A stretch of 64,000 nucleotides of DNA, from positions 37,716,189 through 37,780,188 of the forward strand of contig NC_080176.1 of the NCBI RefSeq assembly GCF_950295315.1. The letters are read 5' to 3'. The notes beneath the pieces are model-generated. The model saw nothing but the letters and a program-made list of their open reading frames with translations, was not told the DNA's origin and did not search any database. The DNA comes from Erinaceus europaeus (Eukaryota; Chordata; Mammalia; Eulipotyphla; Erinaceidae). Below, one piece after another: positions 9,700-20,008 of the stretch (its first letter is position 1; each line of letters begins with the position of its first letter). The position numbers were made by a program, and so were the translations under genes.

Positions 9700-10900
9700 C
9701 TGTCAAAAGAATTTGATGGTTAGCCAAAAACTAAACCATTATTTTTGCTGTAATTGTTTACAAAAGTAAACTCCAGATGGATCAAGGACTTGAACGATAC
9801 ACCAGAAACTGTCAAATACTTAGAGAAAAATATTGGCAAAACTTTTACATCTAAATTTTATAGGCATCTTCTGTTAAACAAATTCAACTACAAGGAAGTT
9901 AAAACAAACAGACAAACAAAAACAAAAAAAACAAATGGGACTACATCAAATTAAAAAGATTCTGCACAACAAAAGAAACCATCACCCAAAGAAAGAGACT
10001 TCATACTGAATGGGAGAAGATATTTATGCACCATACATCAGACAAGAGGCTACTAACAAAAATATATAAGGAGCTCACAACATGGAGCTCCCCATCCCAA
10101 CATGGAAGAGAGGATATGAAAAAGTGCTCCAAGTAATTGACTGTCAAAGAAATGCAAATAAAGACAACAGTGAGATACCACTTCACTCCTGTGAGAAGGT
10201 CATACAACAAAAATGATAGTTGTGGGGGCAAAGGAACGCTCCTGCAGGGCTGGTGGGAATGTCAGTTTTTCCAGTCCCCATGAAGAGCAGTCTGGACAAC
10301 TCTCACAAGGCTAAAATTGGGCCTACCCTATGACCAGGTAATTTCTCTCTTGGACGTAGATCCTAAGGACCCAAACACACTCATACAAACATACTTGTGT
10401 ATACCTATGTTCATAGAAGCACAATTTGTAATAGAGAAGACCAGGAAGCAACGTAGGTGTCCAAAACCATGAGTGGCTGAGTACCTATACACAATGGAGT
10501 ACTACTCAGCTATTAAAAATGATGACTTCACCTTCTTCACCTCATACTGGATGGATCTTGAAGGAATCATGTTAATTGACATAAGCCAGAAAGATAATTG
10601 TGGGATGATCTCACTCATACACAGAAGTTGAAAAATATGAACAGAAGGGGAAACACAAAGCAGAACTTGGAATAGGTTTGGTATACTGCAGCAAAGGAAA
10701 AGACTGTGGGGTGGGGTTCTTTAAGGTCCCGGAACATGATGGTGGAGGAGGATCTAAGCAAGGGGTTAGATAGAGTGTTATGCAGAAAACAGAGAAATTT
10801 TACATGTATCCACCACTTCATTTACTATAAACCATGAAACCATTTCCCTTCATAAAGGAAAATGAAAAAAAAATAAATAGAAGTAAAATGGAAATTTTAC
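9700..10900 (-). other. OSBPL1A intron, 1201 nt, mostly LINE-1
   Basis: Apart from about 27 nt next to the downstream exon and about 50 nt next to the upstream one, the whole intron is the plus-strand LINE-1 fragment at 9727-10848. In gene orientation a CTAAC (branch-point consensus) lies about 21 nt upstream of the acceptor, at 9723-9719, just outside the L1 match. Confidence 0.85.
9727..10848 (+). mobile_element. LINE-1 3' fragment, ORF2 C-terminus and 3' UTR
   Basis: Carries CCAGATGGATCAAGGACTTG, AGACAAGAGGCTACTAAC, GTGAGATACCACTTCACTCC, CTGGTGGGAATGTC, AGCACAATTTGTAATAG, GTACTACTCAGCTATTAAAA and ATGGATCTTGAAGGAATCATG, in the order of L1 ORF2, then the L1 3' UTR. Many stops and indels. 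Antisense to OSBPL1A. Confidence 0.93.
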
Positions 10901-10990
10901 CTTTTATCTTGGATGTAGCCTTCGACTTTGTGCAATTCCTTACCAAAAAGGCCACAGGGTTTAAAGCTCAATATACACTTGTCCCCAGTC
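10901..10990 (-). CDS. OSBPL1A: OSBPL1A exon: ORD strands, FKPCGLFG
   Basis: 90 nt, ORP1S residues 222-250 plus two bases of Ser251. It reads TGDKCILSFKPCGLFG and then KELHKVEGYIQDK. The acceptor is CTCCACAG and the donor AAG/gtaaaa. The VEGYIQD strand carries part of the conserved lipid-contact surface. The intron on the downstream side (9700-10900) is almost wholly LINE-1. Confidence 0.95.
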
Positions 10991-11929
10991 CTGTGGAGGA
11001 GACAGACTTGGATTATCATTCATGAGGAAAGGTACAGGAGAAAACTGCTGTGGACTGCTTTCCTTGTCAGTTTTCTTTCCCTTTTATTCATTTATTTATT
11101 TTGCTACCAGGGCACTACTAAGCTCTGGCTTATGGTGGATTGAACCTGGCACTTTGGAACCTCAGGCATGAGAGGTTGACTACTTTTCTAACACACATCA
11201 CATATTCAGCTCCATGAAGACATCATCATGATTCCTTAGTTAGTACTGAACCTACCATAAGGAAGAGTAGGCAAATCTCCTAAGGATTAAATGGCTGGTG
11301 CCCAGGATGAGTACCTCTGTCCTCTCATATGGTGGCGGAGAGGCTAATCCTCAATGTGTTGTTTTTTGATGGTGATTAAGTCCTGAGGGCAGAGCACTTA
11401 TGAATGGGATTACTGCCCCGTTATGGGAAGAGCCATGGCAAATTAGATCCTTCTCCTCACTGCCATGAATGAATAATGATGTGATAATCTGAAAGTTGGA
11501 AAGGGGCGTACACAGAAGATCTGTCATCACCCTGTTCTTGGGCTTCTAAGCTTCTGAATGAGGAGGAGGAAACTAGTGCTGTTCAATCCACTTAGTCTAT
11601 GCTATTCTATACAGTAGCTGGAGTTGACTAAAATACTTGCCAAACTTTTGTTTTAGCCTTTGTGTTATTCCCACTCCTGTGTGACTATGCAAATTAAACA
11701 AAGAGGCAAAACAAGTGGAGTGTAGAACCAAGATTCAGAGACTAGGGAGGTTCAGCATTCATCCAGTCTTCTCTCATTAGACAGTCCATTGAGCTCAGTC
11801 CATTAAATAGATGACCTTCTCCTTACTCAAGCTTGGTTCTTAAATTAACACCAGGTTCTCCTGAAGCTTTATTAAACAATGAAGAACAGTGGAAATGTGG
11901 GAAGAGATAAGTATCCCGAAAAGTCTTAC
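10991..11929 (-). other. OSBPL1A intron, 939 nt
   Basis: Contains a reverse short SINE at about 11080-11205 (TTTATTTTGC...GGATTGAACCTGGCAC). 11206-11929 is unique sequence with nothing recognisable. Confidence 0.75.
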
Positions 11930-12037
11930 TTGTGATTGGTGATTTCCACATTGCCATACTGCTCAATCCATAGTTTACCCACAATGATGTTATGTACACA
12001 GCAGGTAGGGTTTGTCCACGTATATGCTTCATTGTGT
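11930..12037 (-). CDS. OSBPL1A: OSBPL1A exon: ORD middle strands
   Basis: 108 nt, ORP1S residues 186-220 with a split codon on each side. It reads HNEAYTWTNPTCCVHNIIVG and then KLWIEQYGNVEITNH. The acceptor is CATGATAG and the donor CAA/gtaaga; Lys221 is split AA/G. These are barrel strands of the ORD, with the usual TNPTC..HNII..GKLW pattern of the family. Phases agree with both neighbours. Confidence 0.96.
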
Positions 12038-12107
12038 CTATCATGCCAAAATAAAACCAAGGAAAAAGTGAGAGCCACTGTTTAAAGATGTATCTCTTTT
12101 TAAAATC

Positions 12108-12315
12108 TTTTAATTTTTTTTTTTACTATTTATTTATTTATTGGATAAAGACAGAGGAAAATAAGACAGTTAGAGTGAAAGAGAGACAGACAGACAGCTA
12201 GACACCTGCAGTACTGCTTAACTGCTTGTGAAACTTCCCCCCTATAGATGGAGACCAGGGATCTTTGCACACTGTAACATGTGCACTCTGCTGGTGCACT
12301 ACCACCTGGCCCCTA
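12108..12315 (-). mobile_element. short tRNA-type SINE, minus
   Basis: T-rich tail, GGATAAAGACAGAGG, GACACCTGCAGTACTGCTT, a GAGACCAGGGATC box-B remnant, ending CACCTGGCCCC. Confidence 0.75.
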
Positions 12316-12435
12316 AAAAAGTGTCTCTATGAATTTCCTCCAGGTGGTGGGAACTGGCTCCAAACCTGAGTCAGGCATGACTAGGCAGACACACTAATCA
12401 GGTGAGCTATCTTGCCAGCCTTCACCTGAATACTC

Positions 12436-12764
12436 TTTTTTTTTTTTAAGCTGTGTTTTTTTTTAATTTTATTTATTTCCTTTTTGTTGCCCTTGTTGTT
12501 TTTATCATTGTTATGGTTATTATTATTATTGTTATTGATGTCATTGTTGTCGGATAGGACAGAGAGAAATAGAGAAAGGAGGGGAAGACAGAGAGGGGGA
12601 GAGAAAGACAGACACCTGCAGAGAAAGATAGTGTAATGCTTCACTGCTTCTGAGGTGACCCCCCCAGAGGTGGGGAGGTGAGGGCTCGAACCATGATCCT
12701 TCCTCCAGTCCTTGTGCTTTGCACCATGCCTGCTTAACCTGCTGTGCTACTGCCAGACCTTCTG
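12436..12764 (-). mobile_element. hedgehog ERI SINE, minus
   Basis: Tail-side TTGTTGCCCTTGTTG, purine-rich centre, CAGAGGTGGGGAGGTGAGGG, head side CTTAACCTGCTGTGCTACTG. Duplication TGAATACTC at 12427-12435 and 12765-12773. Confidence 0.9.
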
Positions 12765-12886
12765 TGAATACTCATTATTTTTTAAAAGATGTAAAAGTCA
12801 AAGAAAAAGACAAAACTCTACACTTAGACCAAACTCCAAATAAGCTGCCCATAGTGATTTAAGCATTTGAAAATTTGACAAAAACA

Positions 12887-13030
12887 CACACAAGTGGTCC
12901 GCACAGTGGATAAAGCACTGGATTCTCAGCCATGAGGTCCTGAGTTCAATCCCCAGAAGCACATATACCAGAGTGATGTCTGGTTCTTTCTCTCTCTGCC
13001 TATCTTTCTCATAAATAAATAAATTATTTA
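12887..13030 (+). mobile_element. short tRNA-type SINE
   Basis: GTGGTCCGCACAGTGGATAA head (box A), GGTCCTGAGTTCAATCCCC box B, CTCATAAATAAATAAA tail, followed by an (AC)n stretch. Confidence 0.8.
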
Positions 13031-13049
13031 ACACACACACACACAAACA

Positions 13050-13343
13050 AAACTTTTTTTTCTTGCCTCCAAGCTTATTGCTGGGGCTCAGTGCCTGCAC
13101 CATGAATCCACTGCTCCTGAAGGCCATTTTTCCCCATTTTTGTTTTCCTTGTTATTATTGTTATTTTTATTATTGTTGTTGGACAGAACAGAGAGAAATT
13201 TAGAGAGGAGGGAAAGACAGAGAGGGGGAGAGAAAGACAGACACCAGCAGACCTGCTTCACTACTTTTGAAGCGACCTCCCTGCAGTTGGGGAGCCGGGG
13301 ACTCAAACCGGGATCCTTATGCGGGTCCTTGCGCTTTGCATCA
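13050..13343 (-). mobile_element. hedgehog ERI SINE, long form, head missing
   Basis: Has the extra 3' module (GCCTCCAAGCTTATTGCTGG...CTCCTGAAGGCC), centre and core up to GCGCTTTGC, but lacks the tRNA-like head at its right end. Confidence 0.85.
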
Positions 13344-14050
13344 TGAAAACATACACAAAACGTAAAACTAAACAGGAATAGCCAGGGAGGTGGATCATGA
13401 ACAGAACTCTGGACTTGTATTAATGAGAGGCTCCAACTTTGATGCCAAACAGCACGTAGGACAAAGACAGCCCTGCTATAACAATAACAACAACAACAGT
13501 AGTAATAGGAGAGAAAGAGAAACAAAGTTTACAGATAATCAAAGGGAAAAAACTCTGTACATGTTCCTCCACTATAAAAAAAAATACTGCTGTTTAGAGG
13601 ATTACTTGAGGAGGGGATCTGGAAATACTATTATAACTGATTTATATTATCTTTTAAAAATTGATTTATTTTTCTATGAGAGAGAGAGAGAAAGAGAGAC
13701 ATACATCAGAGTACCTCTCAGCTTTGGCATATGTGATCCAGGGGACTGAACTTAGCCTGGTACATTATAATGTGTTTCTGCTGTTCAGATAAGGGACTCA
13801 GGCTGCTCTAACCCTGTGCCAGGAGTATGGTGTGTATGAATCACTATCATAATGACCTTTGGGCTTTTTATGTCATACTAGCCTTCTATTATTGATTTTT
13901 TGGATCCTCAGAGAGTTGCTTTATGTCTTCTATCCAGAGTTTTCAATTGCATCAATAGGAGATATGGCTAGAATAAGCATACTATAGCTTAACACAAACT
14001 GGAATTGTCTTTGAATTTAATCCTCTTTCTATTGCAGAAGAGGACTACAT

Positions 14051-14344
14051 TTTTTTTCATCTTTTTTTTTTTTTACCTCCTCCAGAGTTATCGCTGGGGC
14101 TCGGTGTCTACACTACAAATCCACTGCTCCTGGTGGCTATTTTTAATTTTTTTTCCATTTTATTGGATAGAACAGAGAGAAATTAGGAGGGGAGGGGAGC
14201 AGAAAAATAGATACCTACAGACCTGCTTCACCACCTGTGTGAAGTGACTCCCGTGCAGATGGGGAGCTGGGGGCTCAAACCGGGATCCTTCCCCGGTCCT
14301 TTGGTTTCATACTATGTGCGCTTAATCCGGTGTGCCACCTCCCG
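14051..14344 (-). mobile_element. hedgehog ERI SINE, long form
   Basis: T-run, ACCTCCTCCAGAGTTATCGC module, internal centre shortened, core and head to CGGTGTGCCACCTCCCGACC. Duplication AGGACTACAT / AGGACTATAT. Confidence 0.9.
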
Positions 14345-14389
14345 ACCCCCAAGGACTATATTTTTAATTTAAAAAGACTGACTATTTTA

Positions 14390-14530
14390 AAGTGGGGGGG
14401 TGGGGTGGGGAGAGAGAAAAAGAGAGAACCAAAGCATCACACTGGCACATGTGATGCCAGGTATCAAACTTGGGACACCATGCTTGAGAGTCCTGTGTCC
14501 TATTCACTGCTCTACCTCCTGGGCTATGAG
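14390..14530 (-). mobile_element. short tRNA-type SINE, minus
   Basis: Purine-rich AGAGAGAAAAAGAGAGAACC, CATCACACTGGCACATG, box-B-like ATCAAACTTGGGAC, ending CTACCTCCTGGGC. Confidence 0.7.
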
Positions 14531-14633
14531 AAGAGAATATCTAATCTACCTGTTGGCTCAGAAAGAAGCTCCCAATTGACATAAAAATATTTTTCAAAAA
14601 GAATTCACTTTAAAATATGGTTAACAAAATATT

Positions 14634-14655
14634 ATATATATATATATATATATAT
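14634..14655. repeat. (TA)n tract
   Basis: Eleven TA units. Confidence 0.9.
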
Positions 14656-14933
14656 GAATGACTTTACTTTAAAAAACTGTTATGTAGAGATTAACTCCAT
14701 TCTAATTTTTAAAATATTCAAACACCATAAATACCAAGTTAAACTTTTTAAACAAATCCAGATTAACATTTATTATTTGAGTGCTTCTGAATTATTAAAC
14801 ATAGAGGTAGATAGTTTACACATGGTAAAAGGTATTTATTTTTTGAATAAAAAAATGTGGTGTTTGTGTGCAAGTGTATAAAGCTATGAGTGGGCAGATA
14901 TCAACAGAGATCAATGGCTTGAGTTCCACTTAC

Positions 14934-15116
14934 TCAAGCAGTTCCAAGGTGATGGTTCCTTTGGGCTCTGCTTCTACGCTCTTGCCCCAGAACTTCAGTT
15001 TGGGATAGATGGAGCCATGAAAGATGAAATCGTTGTTTAATCCCTCGGCATGAAACGCACTAATGGGTGGGTGATGGCTGACCTGCTCAGAGATGAGTCT
15101 GAAGCCAAGGTCATCT
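14934..15116 (-). CDS. OSBPL1A: OSBPL1A exon: ORD core with EQVSHHPP
   Basis: 183 nt, the largest exon here, ORP1S residues 125-184 with split codons at both ends. It contains DDLGFRLIS, then EQVSHHPPISAFHAEG at residues 134 onward, and ends in TITLELL. His138-His139 of EQVSHHPP are the pair that contacts the PI4P phosphate in the ORP family. The acceptor is TTCTTAAG and the donor TGA/gtaagt. A second AG two bases into the exon would break the frame, so 15116 is the boundary. Confidence 0.97.
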
Positions 15117-15933
15117 CTTAAGAATAAGAGAGACAGAGAAAAAAAAAAGTTAACACTGTAATTAATTTTAATTATGGTATGTGTTCTATTTCTGTAAAAA
15201 AAAAAATCAAAGTACTTTTGACAAAGTCAACAATTTTCTGTTATCCTGACAAAAGAATAACTTAACGTAGTAGAAACTGTACAAGTGCAACCCAAACTAT
15301 GAACTTTAATATTATGATCACTCTATTTTCTTGAGTGTAATAAAGAATACCCATCTGACTTTGGGTGATTTGCAGAAATAAGGTCCCTCAGGTATAGTTA
15401 AATTGTGTCTAAGTGAAGATAGAAGAATCTAGTGTTTTTACTTTCAAGTACACAGGAAACAAATGAATCTGAAACTGATGCAGCAAAGGAATATTCAGAA
15501 AACCTAAAGTCAAACAAACCCTCTAATGATGCATAAACAAGAATCCAGGCACAGCAGGAAACAGAACTCTATTATAGATGTGTTCTTCACTTTCATGCTG
15601 TCAGTACACATTTATGCTGATCAGTTATACAAACTAATTGTGTCTGAGGGTCTATGCCAAAAGGAAAGAATGGCAATTAATCCCATGTGGTCAGGAATAC
15701 TGAGGCCCTTACAACTACTTTTTCCAGTGGCAGATTTTACATTCACTTCAGTATTTTGGGCGTGGTCTCAAGAGTAGTCAGTCTTACAGAAATCAAAACT
15801 GTTAAATTACTCTAGTAACACAAAATTTTTGCTGACAAGGCTCCAATATATCACATTTTACCTTTACTTGGAACACTACACAAATTAGAATTCAATTATC
15901 CATCTATCAGTAGAGTAGAGTAAAAGATCTTAC
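15117..15933 (-). other. OSBPL1A intron, 817 nt
   Basis: Unique sequence. The 83-codon plus-strand frame at 15526-15777 has no family features. Confidence 0.8.
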
Positions 15934-16031
15934 CGAACTAATTCATAAGTCTCTCCCAGAAGTGGGTTGAAAGGTTTCCCTGTACGTTCCCATTGGGAAG
16001 CCACAGCGGATACAGCAAATGCAGCTACACA
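15934..16031 (-). CDS. OSBPL1A: OSBPL1A exon: ORD core with NPLLGETYE
   Basis: 98 nt, ORP1S residues 92-123 plus two bases of Arg124. It reads CVAAFAVSAVASQWERTGKP, then FNPLLGETYELV. The acceptor is CCACCCACAG and the donor TCG/gtaaga. The KPFNPLLGETYE block is one of the two most conserved ORP signatures and contributes to the tunnel and to PI4P recognition. The phase (2) matches the next exon, which opens with the third base of Arg. Confidence 0.96.
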
Positions 16032-16796
16032 CTGTGGGTGGAGAAATAGGAGATCTGAAAATAGCTTTGTTTGTTCCTCTTCCTTTTGGGAAGTGGAATT
16101 TTGCTGGCGAGTAATTTACCAAATTATTTTTGGGAGCTTTAATCACTTTTGGATAACCCAAAAGTGATTAAAAGGATGTAAACTGAATAGTCAAAATGGA
16201 AATCACTCTGAGTCTCTTCCTATGATGTCAAATTCTTTCAAGGACTTATTAAAAAAAAAAAAACACACAACTCTCAAACCCACAATTGCTTTTAATTCCT
16301 TTAAAATTTCTAACAGGTATGAGATTATTTTTTTGGATAGGAAAAATAAAACAAGTTGGTACTATGTCCAATGAGGTTGGGGAAACTGATTTATACAAAT
16401 GAAAGGGACAGAAAGATACTGTTTAGGATACTATGGCACTGTTCCAAGAATACTGTATTTTCCATACATGGCCATCCTCAACTAACACATAAATATTATC
16501 TATTCAAAGAAAACTAAGTGTAGCTTTTGTATGTATGCATACATACATCCTTATGTGTCTGTGTCCATCCCCTCTTGAAAACATGCTTGCAAGAAAGCTT
16601 TTTTTTTTTTTAATTGAGTTTTTGCCCCAGAATATGCTCGTTTCCAAACTGAAGACTCAAACAGTTTGGTAACAGATGACCATGTTTCTTTTGCAATTCT
16701 TACTGGTCTATCCACTATGGCAGTACTTTGCCAAGAGGATGTGGACAGAGATGTCTCGATGACTTCAACCTTTCCCACTGCTTATATGCCACATAC
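16032..16796 (-). other. OSBPL1A intron, 765 nt
   Basis: Unique sequence apart from the 15-bp inverted repeat listed separately and short A/T runs. Confidence 0.8.
16138..16172. repeat. 15-bp perfect inverted repeat, 5-nt loop
   Basis: TTTAATCACTTTTGG (16138-16152), loop ATAAC, then its exact complement at 16158-16172. It is intronic, 107 nt from an exon. Confidence 0.95.
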
Positions 16797-16931
16797 CTGC
16801 ATCCGTTCCACAGGATCAGAAAACGAACTGGCCTTGTGGATGAGGTATGTGTGCTCCATATATTCCGTGAGTCGCTGCAGGAAGCTCAAAGGCTCATTAA
16901 ATATGACTGGCATTGTGATCTTGGAAAGCTC
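16797..16931 (-). CDS. OSBPL1A: OSBPL1A exon: ORD N-terminal region
   Basis: 135 nt, 45 codons, phase 0 at both ends, ORP1S residues 47-91. It starts ELSKITMPVIFNEPLSFLQ and ends SDPVERMQ. The acceptor is CAAATAG and the donor CAG/gtatgt. The MPVIFNEPLSFLQRL stretch is the usual first strand and helix of the sterol/PI4P-binding barrel in the OSBP family. The exon could be skipped without changing frame. Confidence 0.96.
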
Positions 16932-17191
16932 CTATTTGATAAGAAAATGGAAACCATTACATTCAATGTAGAAACAGCAAGCTCATCGGCTGCTGTCTTT
17001 ATAATAACATGTTCTAAACAGGAAGTAGCACAAAGTACAAAGCATGAAATTTAATATCAGTTCAACTTTTTCAATCTGGAAAGAAATACAGATATTACCC
17101 CAACGTTTTTAAGAGTCACAGTCACTTCCTAGTCTACTTACAAGGATGATAGTTAGCAGTAATCTGTCATAAATGAGAACTAGAAAATGGG

Positions 17192-17332
17192 AGTTGAGGA
17201 GATATTATAGTGGTTATGCAAAATATTTTCATGTCTGGGGCTCAGAGGTTCTAGGTTCAATCCCTAGCACCAACACAAGCCAGAGCTGAGGAGTACTCGG
17301 TTTGTTTCTGTATTTATCTTATTAAAATAAAT
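17192..17332 (+). mobile_element. short SINE, GAGATATTATAGTGG type
   Basis: Head GTTGAGGAGATATTATAGTG, box-B-like AGGTTCAATCCCTAGCACC, A-rich tail; same family as 1141. Confidence 0.75.
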
Positions 17333-17884
17333 AAAACAGAATTAGAAAATGGAGTATAGATGAACAGAAGGGAATGCACACACAAAAAGAAAAATCTCCA
17401 CAGCTGACTAAGCGGCAAACATGTGTATCTTTTTTTAATAGATAATTTTCCAAAAGATTCATATTTTTGACAATACCAGTGTATTCTGAGCACATCAATC
17501 TCCTATAAATTGTTGTGTAGGCGCTAAAAGTTTATTGTGTTTCTTATAGAATAGGCTTCAAATTCTGTCTGCAAGGAAGACACACTGACAGAAGACTTCC
17601 AAAAATAAATAGGGCAGGGAATCTCTGATCTGCAGTTTTCAACTCTTATTTGCCAAATGCCACTAGCAAGTAACAGCATTGTGAAGTCTTTTAAATTTTT
17701 TATTATGGAAGAAATGTATCTTGGCATTCTCTGGAATATACTGATAAACTTCCCAATCTTTCACATATCACTGTGTCCAGACCTTTCCCTGGGGAATCAG
17801 GTCTTTTATGATGTCTGTTGACCAGACATTCTTGAGGTGTCACCCAGATTAATTTCACTGGTCTCTGACTTTATTTCACTAAAC

Positions 17885-20008
17885 ATACATACTGCTACCT
17901 AACCACATAATTAAAAGCAATGTACACCCTAGACAGGGCTGCCCACTATCACCATTACTATTCAACATAGTGTTGAAGTTCTGGCCATAGCAATCAGGCA
18001 GGAGCAAGGAATTAAAGGTATACAGATTAGAAGAGAAGAAGTCAAACTCTCCCTGTTTGCAGATGACATGATAATATACATAGAAAAACCTAAGGAATCT
18101 AGCAATTATCTTTTGTATATCATCAGGCAATACAGTAAGGTGTCAGGCTACAAAATTAACATTCAAAAGTCAGTGGCATTCCTCTATGCAAACACTAAGT
18201 TAGAAGAAGTTGAAATCCAGAAATCAATTCCTTTTACTATAGCAACAAAAACAATAAAATATCTAGGAATAAACCTAACCAAAGAAGTGAAAGACTTGTA
18301 TACTGAAAATTATGAGTCACTACTTAAGGAAATTGAAAAAGACACAAAGAAGTGGAAAGATATTCCATGATTATGGGTTGGAAGAATTAACATCGTTGAA
18401 ATGAATATACTACCCAGAGCCATATACAAATTTAATGCAATCCCCATCGAGATCCAAAACACATTTTTAGGAGAATAGAACAAAAGCTACAATGTTTATC
18501 TGGAACCAGAAAAGACCTAGAATTGCCAAAACAATCTTAAGAAGAAAGAACAGAACTGGAGGCATCACACTCCCAGATCTCAAATTGTATTATAGGGCCA
18601 TTGTAATCAAAACTGCTTGGTACTGGAACATAAAAAGATACACTAACCGGTGGAATAGAATTGAGAGCCCAGAAATAAGCCCACCCCCAAACCTATGGCT
18701 ATCTAATCTCTGACAAAGGTGCCCAGTCTATTAAATGGGGAAAGCAGAGTCTCTTCAACAAATGGTGTTGGAAAAATTGGGTTGAAATGTGCAGAGGAAT
18801 GAAACTGAACCATTATATTTCACCAAACACAAAAGTAAATTCCAAGTAGACCAAGGATTTGGATGTTAGACCAGAAAACTATGAGATACTTAAGAGGAAA
18901 ATATTGGCAGAACTCTTTTCTGCATAAATTTTAAAGACATTTTCAATGAAACAAATCCAATTACAAGGAAGACTAAGGCAAGAATAAACCAATGAGACTA
19001 CGTCACATTAAAAATCTTCTACACAGCTAGGGGAACTACTAACCAAATAAAGAGACCCCTCACAGAATGGAAGAAGATCTTTACATGGCATACATCAGAC
19101 AAGAGACTCATAGCCAAAATAAATAAAGACCTTGCCACATTCAACAACAAGAAAACAAATGACCCCATTCAAAAATGGGGAGAGGACATGAACAGAATAT
19201 TCACCATAGAAGAGATCCAAAAGGCTGAGAACATATGAAAAAATGCTCCAAGTCTTTGATTATCAGAGAAATGCAAATAAAGACAACATTTAGATACCAC
19301 TTCACTCTTGTGAGAACGTCATACATCAGAAAAGATAGCATCAGCAAACACTGGAGAGGGTGTGGGGTCAAAGAAACCCTCCTGCACGGCTGGTGGGATT
19401 GTATATTGGTGGAGAACAGTCTGGAGAACTCTCAGAAGGCTAGAAATGGACCTACCCTATGACCCTGCAATTCTTCTCCTGGGGATATATCCTAAGGAAG
19501 CAAACACACCCATCCAAAAAGATTGGTGTATACCTATGTTCATAGCAGCACAATTTTTAATAGCCAAAACCTGGAAGCAACCCAGGTGTCCAACAACAGA
19601 TGAGTGGCTGAGTAAGCTGTGGTATATATACAGGATGGTATACTACTCAGCTATTAAAAATGGTGATTTCACCTTCTTCACCCCATCTTGGATGGAGTTT
19701 GAAGAAATCATGTCAAGTGAAATAAGTCAGAAACAGAAAAATGAATATGGGATTATCTCACTCACAGGCAGAAGCTGAAAAACAAGATCAGAAGAGAAAA
19801 CACTAAAAAGAAATTGGACTGGAGTTGGTGTACTGCACCAGACTATAAGACTCTGGGGTGGGGGTGTTCAGGTCCTGGAACATGATCGCAAAGGAGGACC
19901 TAGTGGGGTTGCATTGTTAAGAGCAAAACTGTTAAATATTATACATGTACAAACTATTTTATTTATTGGTAACTCCAAAACATTAATCCCCCAATAAAGG
20001 AAAAAAAG
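17885..20008 (+). mobile_element. LINE-1, 2.1-kb 3' fragment with RT domain part
   Basis: The longest L1 here. It starts inside the reverse transcriptase: the [10 protein letters not shown] region (frame disturbed by one extra base before it and one missing base soon after), then [13 protein letters not shown] at about 18053-18090 with the FADD catalytic motif. Open pieces follow at 18068-18370 ([28 protein letters not shown]) and 18492-18713 ([19 protein letters not shown]), then the C-terminus to 19778 and the 3' UTR ending CATTAATCCCCCAATAAAGG. Dead: several stops and shifts. Antisense to OSBPL1A. Confidence 0.96.

Larger units (their letters stand above)
12038..14933 (-). other. OSBPL1A intron, 2896 nt, SINE cluster
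   Basis: Seven or eight SINE copies in 2.9 kb: short SINE 12108-12315 (minus), ERI 12436-12764 (minus), short SINE 12887-13030 (plus), ERI 13050-13343 (minus), degraded SINEs 13380-13540 and 13655-13760, ERI 14051-14344 (minus), short SINE 14390-14530 (minus). 13761-14050 and 14656-14933 show nothing. Confidence 0.75.

Noticed and set aside
13088..13525. 145-codon minus-strand frame
   Set aside because: Runs through an ERI SINE and a degraded SINE; no family features and Tyr/Cys runs from TAT/TGT repeats.
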